Shown: piece after piece, positions 48,968-58,387 of the stretch
Position numbering within the stretch: the stretch's first letter is position 1
How the letters are laid out: the number at the start of each line of letters is the position of its first letter
Assembly (NCBI GenBank): GCA_027563935.2
Contig: CM050448.1
Span: forward strand, 70,131,843 to 70,195,842
Length of the DNA: 64,000 nucleotides
Reading direction: 5' to 3'
Origin: Costus lasius
Taxonomy: Eukaryota; Streptophyta; Magnoliopsida; Zingiberales; Costaceae
Translations under genes and position numbers: made by a program
The notes under the pieces: model-generated
What the model was told of the DNA's origin: nothing
Databases searched by the model: none
What the model saw: the letters and a program-made list of their open reading frames with translations, nothing else

Positions 48968-51590
48968 TGTAACGCCCCTCGATACTTAACCCCGAATTTC
49001 ACGCGGAAATCATACGAGGAACGTCACGAGAAGATTAAACTAAAAAAAAATAAAACTGAAGCCAAGATCATACTACGAACAAAGCTAGGGAATAAAAGAT
49101 CTGAAAAAACTTATACAAAAATCCGGCAGCATGTATACGTACATACTAGGTTCGGGAAAATTCCCATACAGGCACATGCTTTACTGATTCATAACAACAA
49201 GTAATTTCAACTTATCAAATACTGAACATAATCGAATCAGATCACAACTCCGTACTATACTTATACGGAGACAAAATCACACATCACAGAACAGACTGAA
49301 CATAAAATCCTATCAAAATGCTGACAAGATACCACAACCGAAATCTTGTAACAAAATGGGCCTAAGCCCTCACATGTAACCAAAATACAGCATTCATCAT
49401 CCAAAACAGAATACTACTAATACAGGCACGCAGGCCCCAGATAACAAAATCAAGATACAAGTATTCAAATACCAAAATTGTTTACAAGGTCCATATCACA
49501 AAACCCAAAGCTTCATCAAGCTACTCAGTATATCTCAAAGGTGCATAACGCCGTATCAATCACTGTCTCTCACCTGTAGATTTTAGAGGGGGTGAGCTAA
49601 CAGCTCCGCAAGTGAGAACCTTATGAAGCCCCTCCATTAATACATTCAAAAATAGCATGCAAGGTTTTTCAAAACATTTACCAAATGCGATTATCAAATA
49701 TCAAATCAAATACAGATAAGAATACAAACTTACAAAATAATCCACATGGCGAAATCCAATCATAATACAACAAAACCAAAATAGAGACTTACACATCATA
49801 TGGCAAAACAGAACACATACGTAGATGCACATCCCATCCTAACATATCCAAATCCAGAACAGAACGAAATGACCACAAAGGTCCGACCCTTCCCTCGTCA
49901 GGGCTTGGAGACTGCATGCATGCCAAACAGTAGGGGAGAAATCAGGAGGTGGCCCCCGTCTAGCTAAGACGTGGCACGCTGATCTCCATCTACCCACTCA
50001 GACAATGTGGTAAATCAAGAGGTGGCCCCCGCCAAGTCACGGCGTGGCACTTTGTTTCCCCACATTGGTCACACAGCAGTCAGAGAGTTCAAGAGGTGGC
50101 CCTCGCTTACCAGTAGCGTGGCACTTTGTCTCTCTTATGCTAAACTAATCACATCTGTGAAGGAAGATCAAGTGGTGGCCCCCGCCTGACCAAGGCGTGG
50201 CACTTTGCCCCACTTCACAGTATCTCCAGGGTCACACATAATGGACATGACTTACACCACACACATATAGCAAAAGACTAATACCCGGATATCTAACTTA
50301 TCGAACTCACCACTCGCAATTAATTACACAGCATAAATGTTTTAGACAGGGTAGTCCTTAAGTTTCATGCAATCAGGTTAGGAAGATACCATGCTAAGTT
50401 CTCAACAAATGTTCCCATGCAGGTATAATGTGTTAATCCTAGATTTCATGCAATTAGATTGTAACATCTACATTCTAAGTTATCAAACAGAATTTCCACT
50501 CAAGCAGATTAATTACAAGCATTGCACACATTACCATCACTTAATTTCAAGAGAACGATTACACATATCACTATGCATAGGAAATTCCTAAAATTAGGCA
50601 AAAATCACATTTAAGTACCATATAAACTCAATTACATGAATAACAGCTTTGCCCCAAAAGTTAACTGAACATTGACCAAAATACCCCTAGGGTAAATTTC
50701 GGCCAGCATGAATTAAGGCTCCAAAAATAGTATAAAATTCATAATAAATTCCCTTATACTTCTAATTTCATGAATCCTAAGTTTTCCCCAAAAGTTAGCA
50801 TGAAATTTCATCAATTTAGGGCATGGGCGCATGTCATACTCTAGGGTTTTTCATGAATACATTATACAATCAAATTGAAGATCAAGATCATGATAACTCA
50901 TCCTCCTAAGACATCTAATCAAGTAAAGAACGAAAAACCCTATGATTAGAGCCCCTAAATCTGATTTTCGAAACTTCAAATAGGCATTCACGGTTTCATG
51001 GTAAGGGGAAATTAAACCTACTCGTTTTTCCATCACAAAGCAAGAAAAAAACATGGTATATACTCGGAATACAGGTAACATAAGACTTCCACTCGCCTTG
51101 GGAACGATTTGCAAGCAAACCGTGAGCAAGAGAGTCGTCGGAAGCCTCCACACGCCGCCGCCGTCCACCACACCGGAAGGCCAAGCGCCGCAGCCGGAAA
51201 ACTCGCCGGAAGAGGAGCTGGACGAAGGGGAAGGCGCGGCTGCAGTCGTCCACGAGAGGGGGAGGAAGAAACGCAAGGGCGGCTAGGGTTGGGCTGAATT
51301 TCGAAAGCACTTAAGTGAGATCTTGTTTTAATCTGCATACTCACATAATAAGTAGGCGCCCACATACATAACACAAAGACTGGGCTGGAACTCTGGTAGT
51401 CAGGACAACATACACAGGAAAGGTCTCAAGTTCAAGACTCCTCCACAGCAACTTATTTTTTTGCCCTACAGGAGAATAATTTTCCCCTTAGCCAAAAATC
51501 CCACCAACAAGGTTAATAAATGCCTGATTATAGATAGTCAAAATGAGTCACATACCGAGGTTTAATACATCAAAATTCTCGGGTCTTACA
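48968..51590 (-). repeat. Gypsy 5' LTR, 2623 bp
   Basis: Same length as the left LTR and nearly identical. The exact offset between LTRs is 7422 bp. It carries the second copy of the hairpin repeat (49940-50216) and of the GC-rich island (about 51147-51292). Confidence 0.96.
49940..50216 (-). repeat. Four tandem hairpin units in Gypsy 5' LTR
   Basis: Copy of the 42518-42794 array. Stems begin at 49957, 50030, 50104 and 50183. Confidence 0.8.
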
Positions 51591-51595
51591 ATGAG
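51591..51595 (-). other. Gypsy target-site duplication (ATGAG), right
   Basis: Exact copy of 41541-41545. Confidence 0.95.
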
Positions 51596-52786
51596 TGGAT
51601 CCCTATCAATGGACCATTGTAAGGTTGTAGGGGCACATAAGGAAATTAAAATTGATACCATGGGGTTTTCAAAAATTTTATTTTCTTTGTAATGGATCAC
51701 ATGTTGATTGAATGATGCCATGATGCTTGTTTATTTCATCTTATGTGGGTTGCCCTTTTATTGTGTGCTGTGCTGGGGCCTGCGAGCCTAGTAAATTATT
51801 ATTTTGTGATCTGCGAATCACATTTGTAATTAATTTATTGTATATTTGACCTGCGAGTCAAACTTGTCTAGGTAGATCAAAATGTATTTTGATTAGACAA
51901 GAGCACAAAGGCACACATCCAAGAGGGGCATTCAGCTGGTGGCGCACCTAAGGTGCTCTTGGCGCTAGGGCCCTGGGTAGGACCAGATGAGATGCAAAAG
52001 GAGCTCAAGTGAAGACTTAAGTAAAATTAAGGTCTTACTTAGGGTTCATGGGCTTTTACCACATAAGATCAGCATGCTTTCTATTTATTGCTTTTATAAT
52101 TAGAAATGCATGAGTTTATCTTCTGCTATCACCATAGGACTTGCATGATAGTCAAGAAGATAAAAGACCGGTAAAATCCAACGCTAAAATATCAAGCTCG
52201 TAAGCCTTCTGACGCGAAACCTCACCGTTCTGACTATCGTTGGAGCCGTGTTGTACCCACTCAGTGGGCACGTCCATCTATCTTCAGACGGTGCGGGATT
52301 ACACCTGCGTGTTACAGAGAAGGGATTTATCGCTTCTCGTTGCTCAGCATAGCACGTGGTGGTCCAGGGAGTAGGTCGGGTCAGCTTGACCATGTAGGCT
52401 ACATATGTGGCGCATATGGTAGCACATGGAGGCAGCCATCTGTGGGATCAGAGACTGTGTTGTACCAACTCAGTTGGCACAGTCTGCTGGATTGCCCAGA
52501 TGAAGGGGAATCGCACGGGTTGGCGATTGGCTGGGACAGCCTACCAGAAATTAGTGCTTGTCATCTCTGTGCATCTTATCTCGCCTGAGCGGGACGCGGA
52601 GACCAAGTATGAAATCTGGATCCCATCTCACTAAAAGAGTATTACTCTTTCGGACTGTTTTATGGATTTTACAGTCAGCTAAAATAGTGAGAAAAAGGAA
52701 TCATTCTTAAGTCCTGATTGATTCTTAACATTGATACTGACCTTGCTGTTCTTGCATTGTTGTAGATTCCTGCAGCAACGAACACC
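51596..52786 (+). other. Copia-2 leader, second part
   Basis: Untranslated leader between the Gypsy insertion and the gag ATG, colinear with 4117-5310 of Copia-1. It contains the two hairpin motifs at 52253-52271 and 52462-52480. Short ORFs at 52340-52634 are not supported. Confidence 0.8.
52253..52480 (+). other. Pair of compensated hairpins in Copia-2 leader
   Basis: GTACCCACTCAGTGGGCAC at 52253-52271 and GTACCAACTCAGTTGGCAC at 52462-52480. Loop CTCAG, four-base stems CCCA/TGGG or CCAA/TTGG, then an A/C mismatch and GT/AC pairs. The one stem difference is changed on both arms. Confidence 0.65.
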
Positions 52787-55700
52787 ATGAGCTTCAATGT
52801 GCGATCCCTACTGGAAAGGGAGAAGTTTGCTGGGCCGAACTTCTCTGACTGGTTCGGACACCTTAAGATCGTTCTTAAGGCAGAGAGGAAACTGTATGTC
52901 CTCGAGATGGCTGTGCCGCCTCAACCCGCTGCGAACGCCGCAAGGGCGGTTCGTGAAGCCTATGAAAAGCACGTCAATGATAGCATTGATGTCGCTTGCC
53001 TGATGCTAGCGTCTATGACGCCACCGCTGCAGCGTCAGCATGAGGATATGTCAGCTATAGAGATCATAGCGAACCTCAAGATGCTGTATGCTGCACAGGC
53101 GAGGACAGAACGCTATAATCTGACGAAGCTCTTCTTTCAGAGCAAACTGGCTGAAGGGAGCCCAGTGGGAGCTCACGTTCTCAAGATGATTGGGCACAAG
53201 GAGGCTCTGGAGAAACTGGGGCATACCATTAACCAGGAGCTTGCTGTAGACATCATTCTGCAGTCTCTTCCGCCTTCTTTCGATGCGTTCATCATTAACT
53301 TTAATATGAACAAGATCGATTGTACCCCGGCAGAGCTGCTGAATATGCTCTTGACAACTGAGGAAACTCTGAAGGGAAAGCCTTCAACCTCTGTCTTACT
53401 GGTTCCTTCAAGGAACAAGAAGAAGGGGAAGAAGGGCAAGGCCCCTGTCAAGAACTACAGTAAGGCTCTGAAACAGAAGGTGAAGCGGTCCAAGGATAAC
53501 AGGTGTTTCCACTGTGGCCAGCTGGGTCACTGGAAAAAGGACTGTAAAGCGCTCCAAGGAGATAAGAGGGGAAGCATCGCTTCTGGCTCAGGTATTTACG
53601 TGACGGAAGTCATGGTTTCATCTTCTTCTATATCATGGGTGTTGGACACTGCATGTGGAGTTCACATTTGTTCAAATGTACAGGAACTCAAGAGAAGAAG
53701 GCAGGTGGGACAGCATGAGGTAGACCTACGCGTTGGAAACGGGGCACGGGTTGCTGCTGTTGCTGTAGGAGACTATTTCATTTCTTTACCATCTGGCATT
53801 GTATTAGAATTAAACAATTGTTATTTTGTACCCAGTATTACCAAGAATATTATCTCCATTCCTGCTCTTGTCAGGAAGGGTTTTTCCTTTGAATGCAAGA
53901 TTTCAAAGTGTGTACTTTCTCTAGATAATATTGTGTATGCTACTGGTTCCATTAACAATGGGTTATTCATGTTGGACATGGAATGTTCTATACAAAACAT
54001 TGATAATAAGAAAGCCAAGTATGCTGATGACAGCACCTTGCTATGGCATAGTCGTTTAGGCCATATAAACGAGAAGCGCATTAAGCGGTTGCATGATCAT
54101 GGACTGCTGGGATCATTCTCCTATGAGGAGATTGATACATGCAAAGCTTGTTTAATGGGTAAAATGACGAAGTCACCTTTTCCTAATAAAGGTCAAAGGG
54201 CTTCAGGTTTACTTGACCTTATACACAGTGATGTGTGTGGGCCATTTAGTAAACATGCCAGAGGTGGCTATCAGTACTTCATTACCTTTACTGATGATTT
54301 CAGTAGGTATGGGTATGTCTATTTAATGAGACATAAAAGTGAATCTTTTGACAAGTTCAAGGAGTTCAAAAATGAAGTACAAAATCAGTTAGGCCGAAAT
54401 ATCAAGGCACTTCGTTCTGATCGAGGTGGTGAATACCTAAGTCATGCATTTACTGACTATCTGAAGGAGTGTGGGATTATCTCACAGCTCACTCCGCCAG
54501 GAACACCGCAATGGAATGGTGTGTCCGAGAGGAGAAATAGAACGTTACTTGATAAGGTTCGTTCTATGATGAGTCAGGCTACTCTACCTTACTCCTTTTG
54601 GGGTTTTGCACTGGAAACAGCTGCAAAGGTATTAAACCGAGTGCCATCCAAGGCAGTTTCTAAGACGCCATATGAGTTATGGTATGGGAAACAGCCAAGC
54701 TTGACATTTATCAGGATCCGGGGTTGCGAGGCTTATGTCAAAAAGCTCGCCTCTGGGAAACTGGAGAGCAGATCTGAGAAATGTATATTTGTCGGTTACC
54801 CTAAGGAAACTAAGGGTTATTATTTCTACGATCCCAAAGAGAACAAAGTATTTGTTGCTCGGACGGCCATATTTCTTGAGAAGGAGTTTCTTCTGCAAGA
54901 GGCCAGTGGGAGAGAAATAAGGCTGGATGAGAATCCAGAGGAAGGACAAAGTAGTCAAGCACAGTTGGATGTGCCTGAGCCGGTAGATCAGGTTATTGAA
55001 CAACCTGAGGCTCAGATATCACGGGAACCGCGAAGATCGGGAAGGATCCATCGTCAGCCTGAGCGCTATGACGGAGTCTACATCATTGATAATGATGAAC
55101 CCCTCACTTATGCGGATGCGGTCAGTGGACCGGAGTCAGCTAGATGGCTTGATGCTATGCGAGCCGAGATGGACTCCATGTCAGATAACCAAGTCTGGGA
55201 TTTGGTTGATCCGCCTCCGGGAGTAATCCCTATAGGCTGTAAATGGATCTTCAAGAAGAAGATTGACATGGATGGTAACGTGGTTACCTATAAAGGCAGG
55301 CTAGTTGCGAAAGGTTTCAAACAAATCTACGGGATAGATTATGATGAAACTTTCTCACCTGTAGCCATGTTTAAGTCTATTCGGATTCTTTTCGCGATAG
55401 CTGCATATTATGATTATGAGATCTGGCAGATGGATGTGAAAACAGCTTTCCTTAATGGAAATCTGGACGAGGATGTGTATATGACACAGCCTGAGGGTTT
55501 CACTAATCCATCAGATCGTCATAAAATATGCAAGTTAAAGAAGTCCATTTATGGACTGAAACAAGCATCTAGAAGCTGGAATATTTGTTTTGATGAATCA
55601 ATCTCTGAGTTTGGTTTCATCAAAAAAGAAGATGACCCGTGTGTATATAAGAGGTTTAGTGGGAGCGTGATTACTTTCCTGGTCCTCTACGTCAATGACA

Positions 55701-56671
55701 TCTTGATCATTGGAAATGATATTCCTGAACTGCATGCTGTTAAAGCATGGTTAGGAAAATGTTTCCAGATGAAAGATCTAGGAGAAGCAGCCTATGTGTT
55801 AGGTGTGAAGATCTACAGGGATAGATCTAAGAGGCTTCTCGGGCTGTGCCAGAGTACGTACATCGATAAAGTCCTGGAGAGATTCCATTTAGAGAATTCT
55901 AAAAGGGGATATCTGCCAGTCAGACATGGTCTGAATCTTTCGAAGAGTCAGTGTCCACAAACACAGACTGAGAAAGATGAAATGGACAATACGCCTTATG
56001 CTTCGGCTATTGGGTCCATTATGTATGCGATGTTGTGTACTCGCCCAGACGTCGCTTACGGGTTAAGCGTGACCAGTCGGTTCCAAAGTAATCCAGGCAT
56101 GGCGCACTGGATTGCGGTCAAGAACATTTTAAAATATCTGCGGAGGACCAAAGATATGTTCTTGATATATGGTGGTCAGGAAGAACTCAGTATTGAAGGA
56201 TATACTGACGCTTCGTTCCAGTCGGACCAGGATGATTTCCGATCGCAATCAGGCTATGTTTTTAGCTTGAATGATGGAGCAGTGGTGTGGAAAAGTTTCA
56301 AACAGTCAACTGTTGCTGATTCCACAACAGAAGCCGAGTATGTTGCAGCCTCGGAAGCATCCAAGGAGGCAGTGTGGATTCGTAAGTTCGTGAAAGAACT
56401 TGGTGTTGTTCCTTCGAGTGCAGATCCTCTGGTTATCTTCTGTGATAACACTGGAGCCATCGCACAAGCAAAGGAACCACGGTCGCACCAGAAGTCCAAG
56501 CACATACAGAGACGGTTTCACTTGATCCGGGAGATCATTGATCGAGGCGAGATCAAAATCTGCAAGGTTCATACAGATGACAATCTGGTAGACCTGCTTA
56601 CCAAGCCTCTGGCGCAGCAGAAGCATGAGAAGCACTGTAATAATATGGGTTTGAGGTTTCTCAACCATTAG
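52787..56671 (+). CDS. Copia gag-pol polyprotein (Copia-2), 1294 aa, RT active site altered
   Basis: ATG-started ORF, open throughout and very similar to the Copia-1 protein, seven residues shorter because it has one RQVGQHE unit. CCHC knuckle 240-253, protease D-T-A at 287-289 and integrase D482, D545, E581 are kept. The RT box reads YVND at 968-971: the first catalytic Asp of YVDD is Asn (codon AAT at 55694-55696). In Copia enzymes this Asp binds a catalytic metal ion, so polymerase activity should be lost. Other changes from Copia-1 at conserved spots: Trp to Arg in IRIWGC (about 644) and DDNLADPLTKP to DDNLVDLLTKP near the C-terminus. With the leader split by Gypsy, the copy should be non-autonomous. 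Confidence 0.94.
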   Translation: MSFNVRSLLEREKFAGPNFSDWFGHLKIVLKAERKLYVLEMAVPPQPAANAARAVREAYEKHVNDSIDVACLMLASMTPPLQRQHEDMSAIEIIANLKMLYAAQARTERYNLTKLFFQSKLAEGSPVGAHVLKMIGHKEALEKLGHTINQELAVDIILQSLPPSFDAFIINFNMNKIDCTPAELLNMLLTTEETLKGKPSTSVLLVPSRNKKKGKKGKAPVKNYSKALKQKVKRSKDNRCFHCGQLGHWKKDCKALQGDKRGSIASGSGIYVTEVMVSSSSISWVLDTACGVHICSNVQELKRRRQVGQHEVDLRVGNGARVAAVAVGDYFISLPSGIVLELNNCYFVPSITKNIISIPALVRKGFSFECKISKCVLSLDNIVYATGSINNGLFMLDMECSIQNIDNKKAKYADDSTLLWHSRLGHINEKRIKRLHDHGLLGSFSYEEIDTCKACLMGKMTKSPFPNKGQRASGLLDLIHSDVCGPFSKHARGGYQYFITFTDDFSRYGYVYLMRHKSESFDKFKEFKNEVQNQLGRNIKALRSDRGGEYLSHAFTDYLKECGIISQLTPPGTPQWNGVSERRNRTLLDKVRSMMSQATLPYSFWGFALETAAKVLNRVPSKAVSKTPYELWYGKQPSLTFIRIRGCEAYVKKLASGKLESRSEKCIFVGYPKETKGYYFYDPKENKVFVARTAIFLEKEFLLQEASGREIRLDENPEEGQSSQAQLDVPEPVDQVIEQPEAQISREPRRSGRIHRQPERYDGVYIIDNDEPLTYADAVSGPESARWLDAMRAEMDSMSDNQVWDLVDPPPGVIPIGCKWIFKKKIDMDGNVVTYKGRLVAKGFKQIYGIDYDETFSPVAMFKSIRILFAIAAYYDYEIWQMDVKTAFLNGNLDEDVYMTQPEGFTNPSDRHKICKLKKSIYGLKQASRSWNICFDESISEFGFIKKEDDPCVYKRFSGSVITFLVLYVNDILIIGNDIPELHAVKAWLGKCFQMKDLGEAAYVLGVKIYRDRSKRLLGLCQSTYIDKVLERFHLENSKRGYLPVRHGLNLSKSQCPQTQTEKDEMDNTPYASAIGSIMYAMLCTRPDVAYGLSVTSRFQSNPGMAHWIAVKNILKYLRRTKDMFLIYGGQEELSIEGYTDASFQSDQDDFRSQSGYVFSLNDGAVVWKSFKQSTVADSTTEAEYVAASEASKEAVWIRKFVKELGVVPSSADPLVIFCDNTGAIAQAKEPRSHQKSKHIQRRFHLIREIIDRGEIKICKVHTDDNLVDLLTKPLAQQKHEKHCNNMGLRFLNH

Positions 56672-56680
56672 ATTAAGTGC

Positions 56681-56690
56681 AAGTGGGAGA
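56681..56690 (+). other. Copia-2 polypurine tract
   Basis: AAGTGGGAGA, one base before the 3' LTR start. Confidence 0.8.
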
Positions 56691-56691
56691 T

Positions 56692-58382
56692 TGTTGTAGT
56701 ATGCCCTTAAGGCTAATGTTTGAGGCCTTGGGATTGTAACAGTATCATGTAATAAACTCTTAAGTTTATAAAGGCATGGTTGTTATTCAGATTGTTACCT
56801 TGTCTGCTGTAATAAGTGTACTTCTGATTAATGTCTCAAAGCTGTTCAGCTAGGCTGACATGCAGTAATGTCCTTAGTCGAGATATCTTGGTGAACTTGA
56901 GACAGCCCTGATATGATTGAGACTAATATGAGTTCTAATCTTATAGGATGCTTCGAGCATGGAATAAGATGTAGACTCATGGGTACATTGGATGTACTGG
57001 ACAGACCCTACTAGGATATTCGGTTGCTTGTCACAATGTGAATAATCCTTGTATGCTACAAGTGGCACATGTCCTTTGACTTGAGATCACTTGTGTTTCT
57101 AAATGATGAATGTCATTGTTTTGAGGTAGTTCAATATCATTTGAAATATAATGATTATAGACTATCTTGGATGATGATCAAGAGTCAGGTTAGGACACTA
57201 GTGATAGATACAGGATTGCCGTCTCCTTGTTTAAGGAGTGTGATGTTCTAGGGCCCCCCCTATATGAGATGATTGAGAAAGTGTATGGCCATACCCAGAT
57301 GACAGTGATCATCTGATCTAATCATGCTCATCGTATTGGAGTTACAGGCTTGACATGCTTGTCCAATAAGAACATCCAGTGGCAAAGGAAACATGTATGC
57401 CTTGTGAAGAAGATTCACACTTGTGCTGTGATTTGGGAGTAGTCTTGGAAGACTCTTTCCTTTATATCGGGAGACAGTGATGTGTTGCTAGATACCCCTC
57501 ACTGATCGTGATAACGTAAGTTGTCGTTACCGACATTTAAAGGAAACCCTTAGGGTCGCACAATTTGATGATATGGCTTGCTTAAGTCAGATCGTGTGGA
57601 CTGAATTGTTTTGATTCAGTTTAAAGGAGTTTGGACTCTGATTGTAAGTGAGATCTGGTCTGATCATGTTTGATTGATTAGGGCTTGAGATCGGTAAGCT
57701 TCGATCGAGAGTAGTGATGCTAGATCAGTGAGATCAGAAGCATCAAGAGATCAACGGTTAGATCTTGAACCGTTTGGTTCAGAGAGAGATCTAGACCATG
57801 GCTTGGGTTGTTTTGGTTTGGTCTTTGAACCAAAAGCATTGGACCGAATTCCATTGAACCGGTTCACACATGTGTGAACGGATTGGTTCAAGATGGAAGC
57901 GTTAAAGGGCGGTTTGCTTTGAGTGGGCGAAAGCTTCATGACTTTCCATCTTGGGAAATCATGTAACGCCTCTTGAAGAAAACGCTTAAACGCATGTTGT
58001 GGCTTTTGCTTGGTGATCGATCCATCGGAGACGAAAACGAACAAGAGAAGCTTCATCGCCCTTGCCGAAAGTTGGTTTTTTTCTTCTCCTTCATACGACA
58101 AGAACCTTGAAGCCTTGCTAGCACAAGGACGACAAGGAGTAGGCCAACATCCTCTTGTGTGTGGCACACTTTGGAGGAGAACCCTATCGTTCTCTTGCTT
58201 CCAAGTCGAGTCCAATCTTCATGGCAATGGTATGAATCTCATCCGATTTATACATCTCATAAGAGTTGATCATACGACATGCTATTTTGATCTTGAATCC
58301 CTATCTTCCGCTGCAAAAGAATCACACATGCGCCACCTTTAGGGATTTCCCACTTGCGCTCCCCCTCGAAGGGGACCCAACA
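56692..58382 (+). repeat. Copia-2 3' LTR, 1691 bp
   Basis: TGTTGTAGTATG...GGGGACCCAACA, equal in length to the 5' LTR with about six substitutions. It is followed directly by the TTGAT target copy and satellite. Confidence 0.95.
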
Positions 58383-58387
58383 TTGAT
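58383..58387 (+). other. Copia-2 target-site duplication, right (TTGAT)
   Basis: Exact copy of 39182-39186. Confidence 0.95.

Larger units (their letters stand above)
41546..51590 (-). mobile_element. Del/Tekay-like Gypsy chromovirus nested in Copia-2 leader
   Basis: Ty3/gypsy element of 10045 bp on the minus strand. 5' LTR 48968-51590, primer-binding site 48953-48965, gag start 48811, pol end 44198, polypurine tract 44169-44181, 3' LTR 41546-44168. Domain order Gag, protease, RT, RNase H, integrase and a chromodomain-like C-terminus place it among chromoviruses. Long LTRs and the C-terminal sequence fit the Del/Tekay group (family knowledge, no search run). Both LTRs are 2623 bp with three differences seen by eye, and the 5-bp TSD is perfect. 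It splits the Copia-2 leader about 1.2 kb upstream of that element's gag ATG. Confidence 0.96.
39187..58382 (+). mobile_element. Copia-2: full-length LTR retrotransposon with nested Gypsy
   Basis: Complete Ty1/copia element on the plus strand, same family as Copia-1: 5' LTR 39187-40877, primer-binding site 40880-40891, leader 40892-41545 continuing at 51596-52786, gag-pol 52787-56671, polypurine tract 56681-56690 and 3' LTR 56692-58382. Without the 10045-bp Gypsy insert and its 5-bp duplicated target it is about 9.1 kb. The LTRs are both 1691 bp and differ at six positions by eye. A perfect 5-bp TSD is present. Confidence 0.96.
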
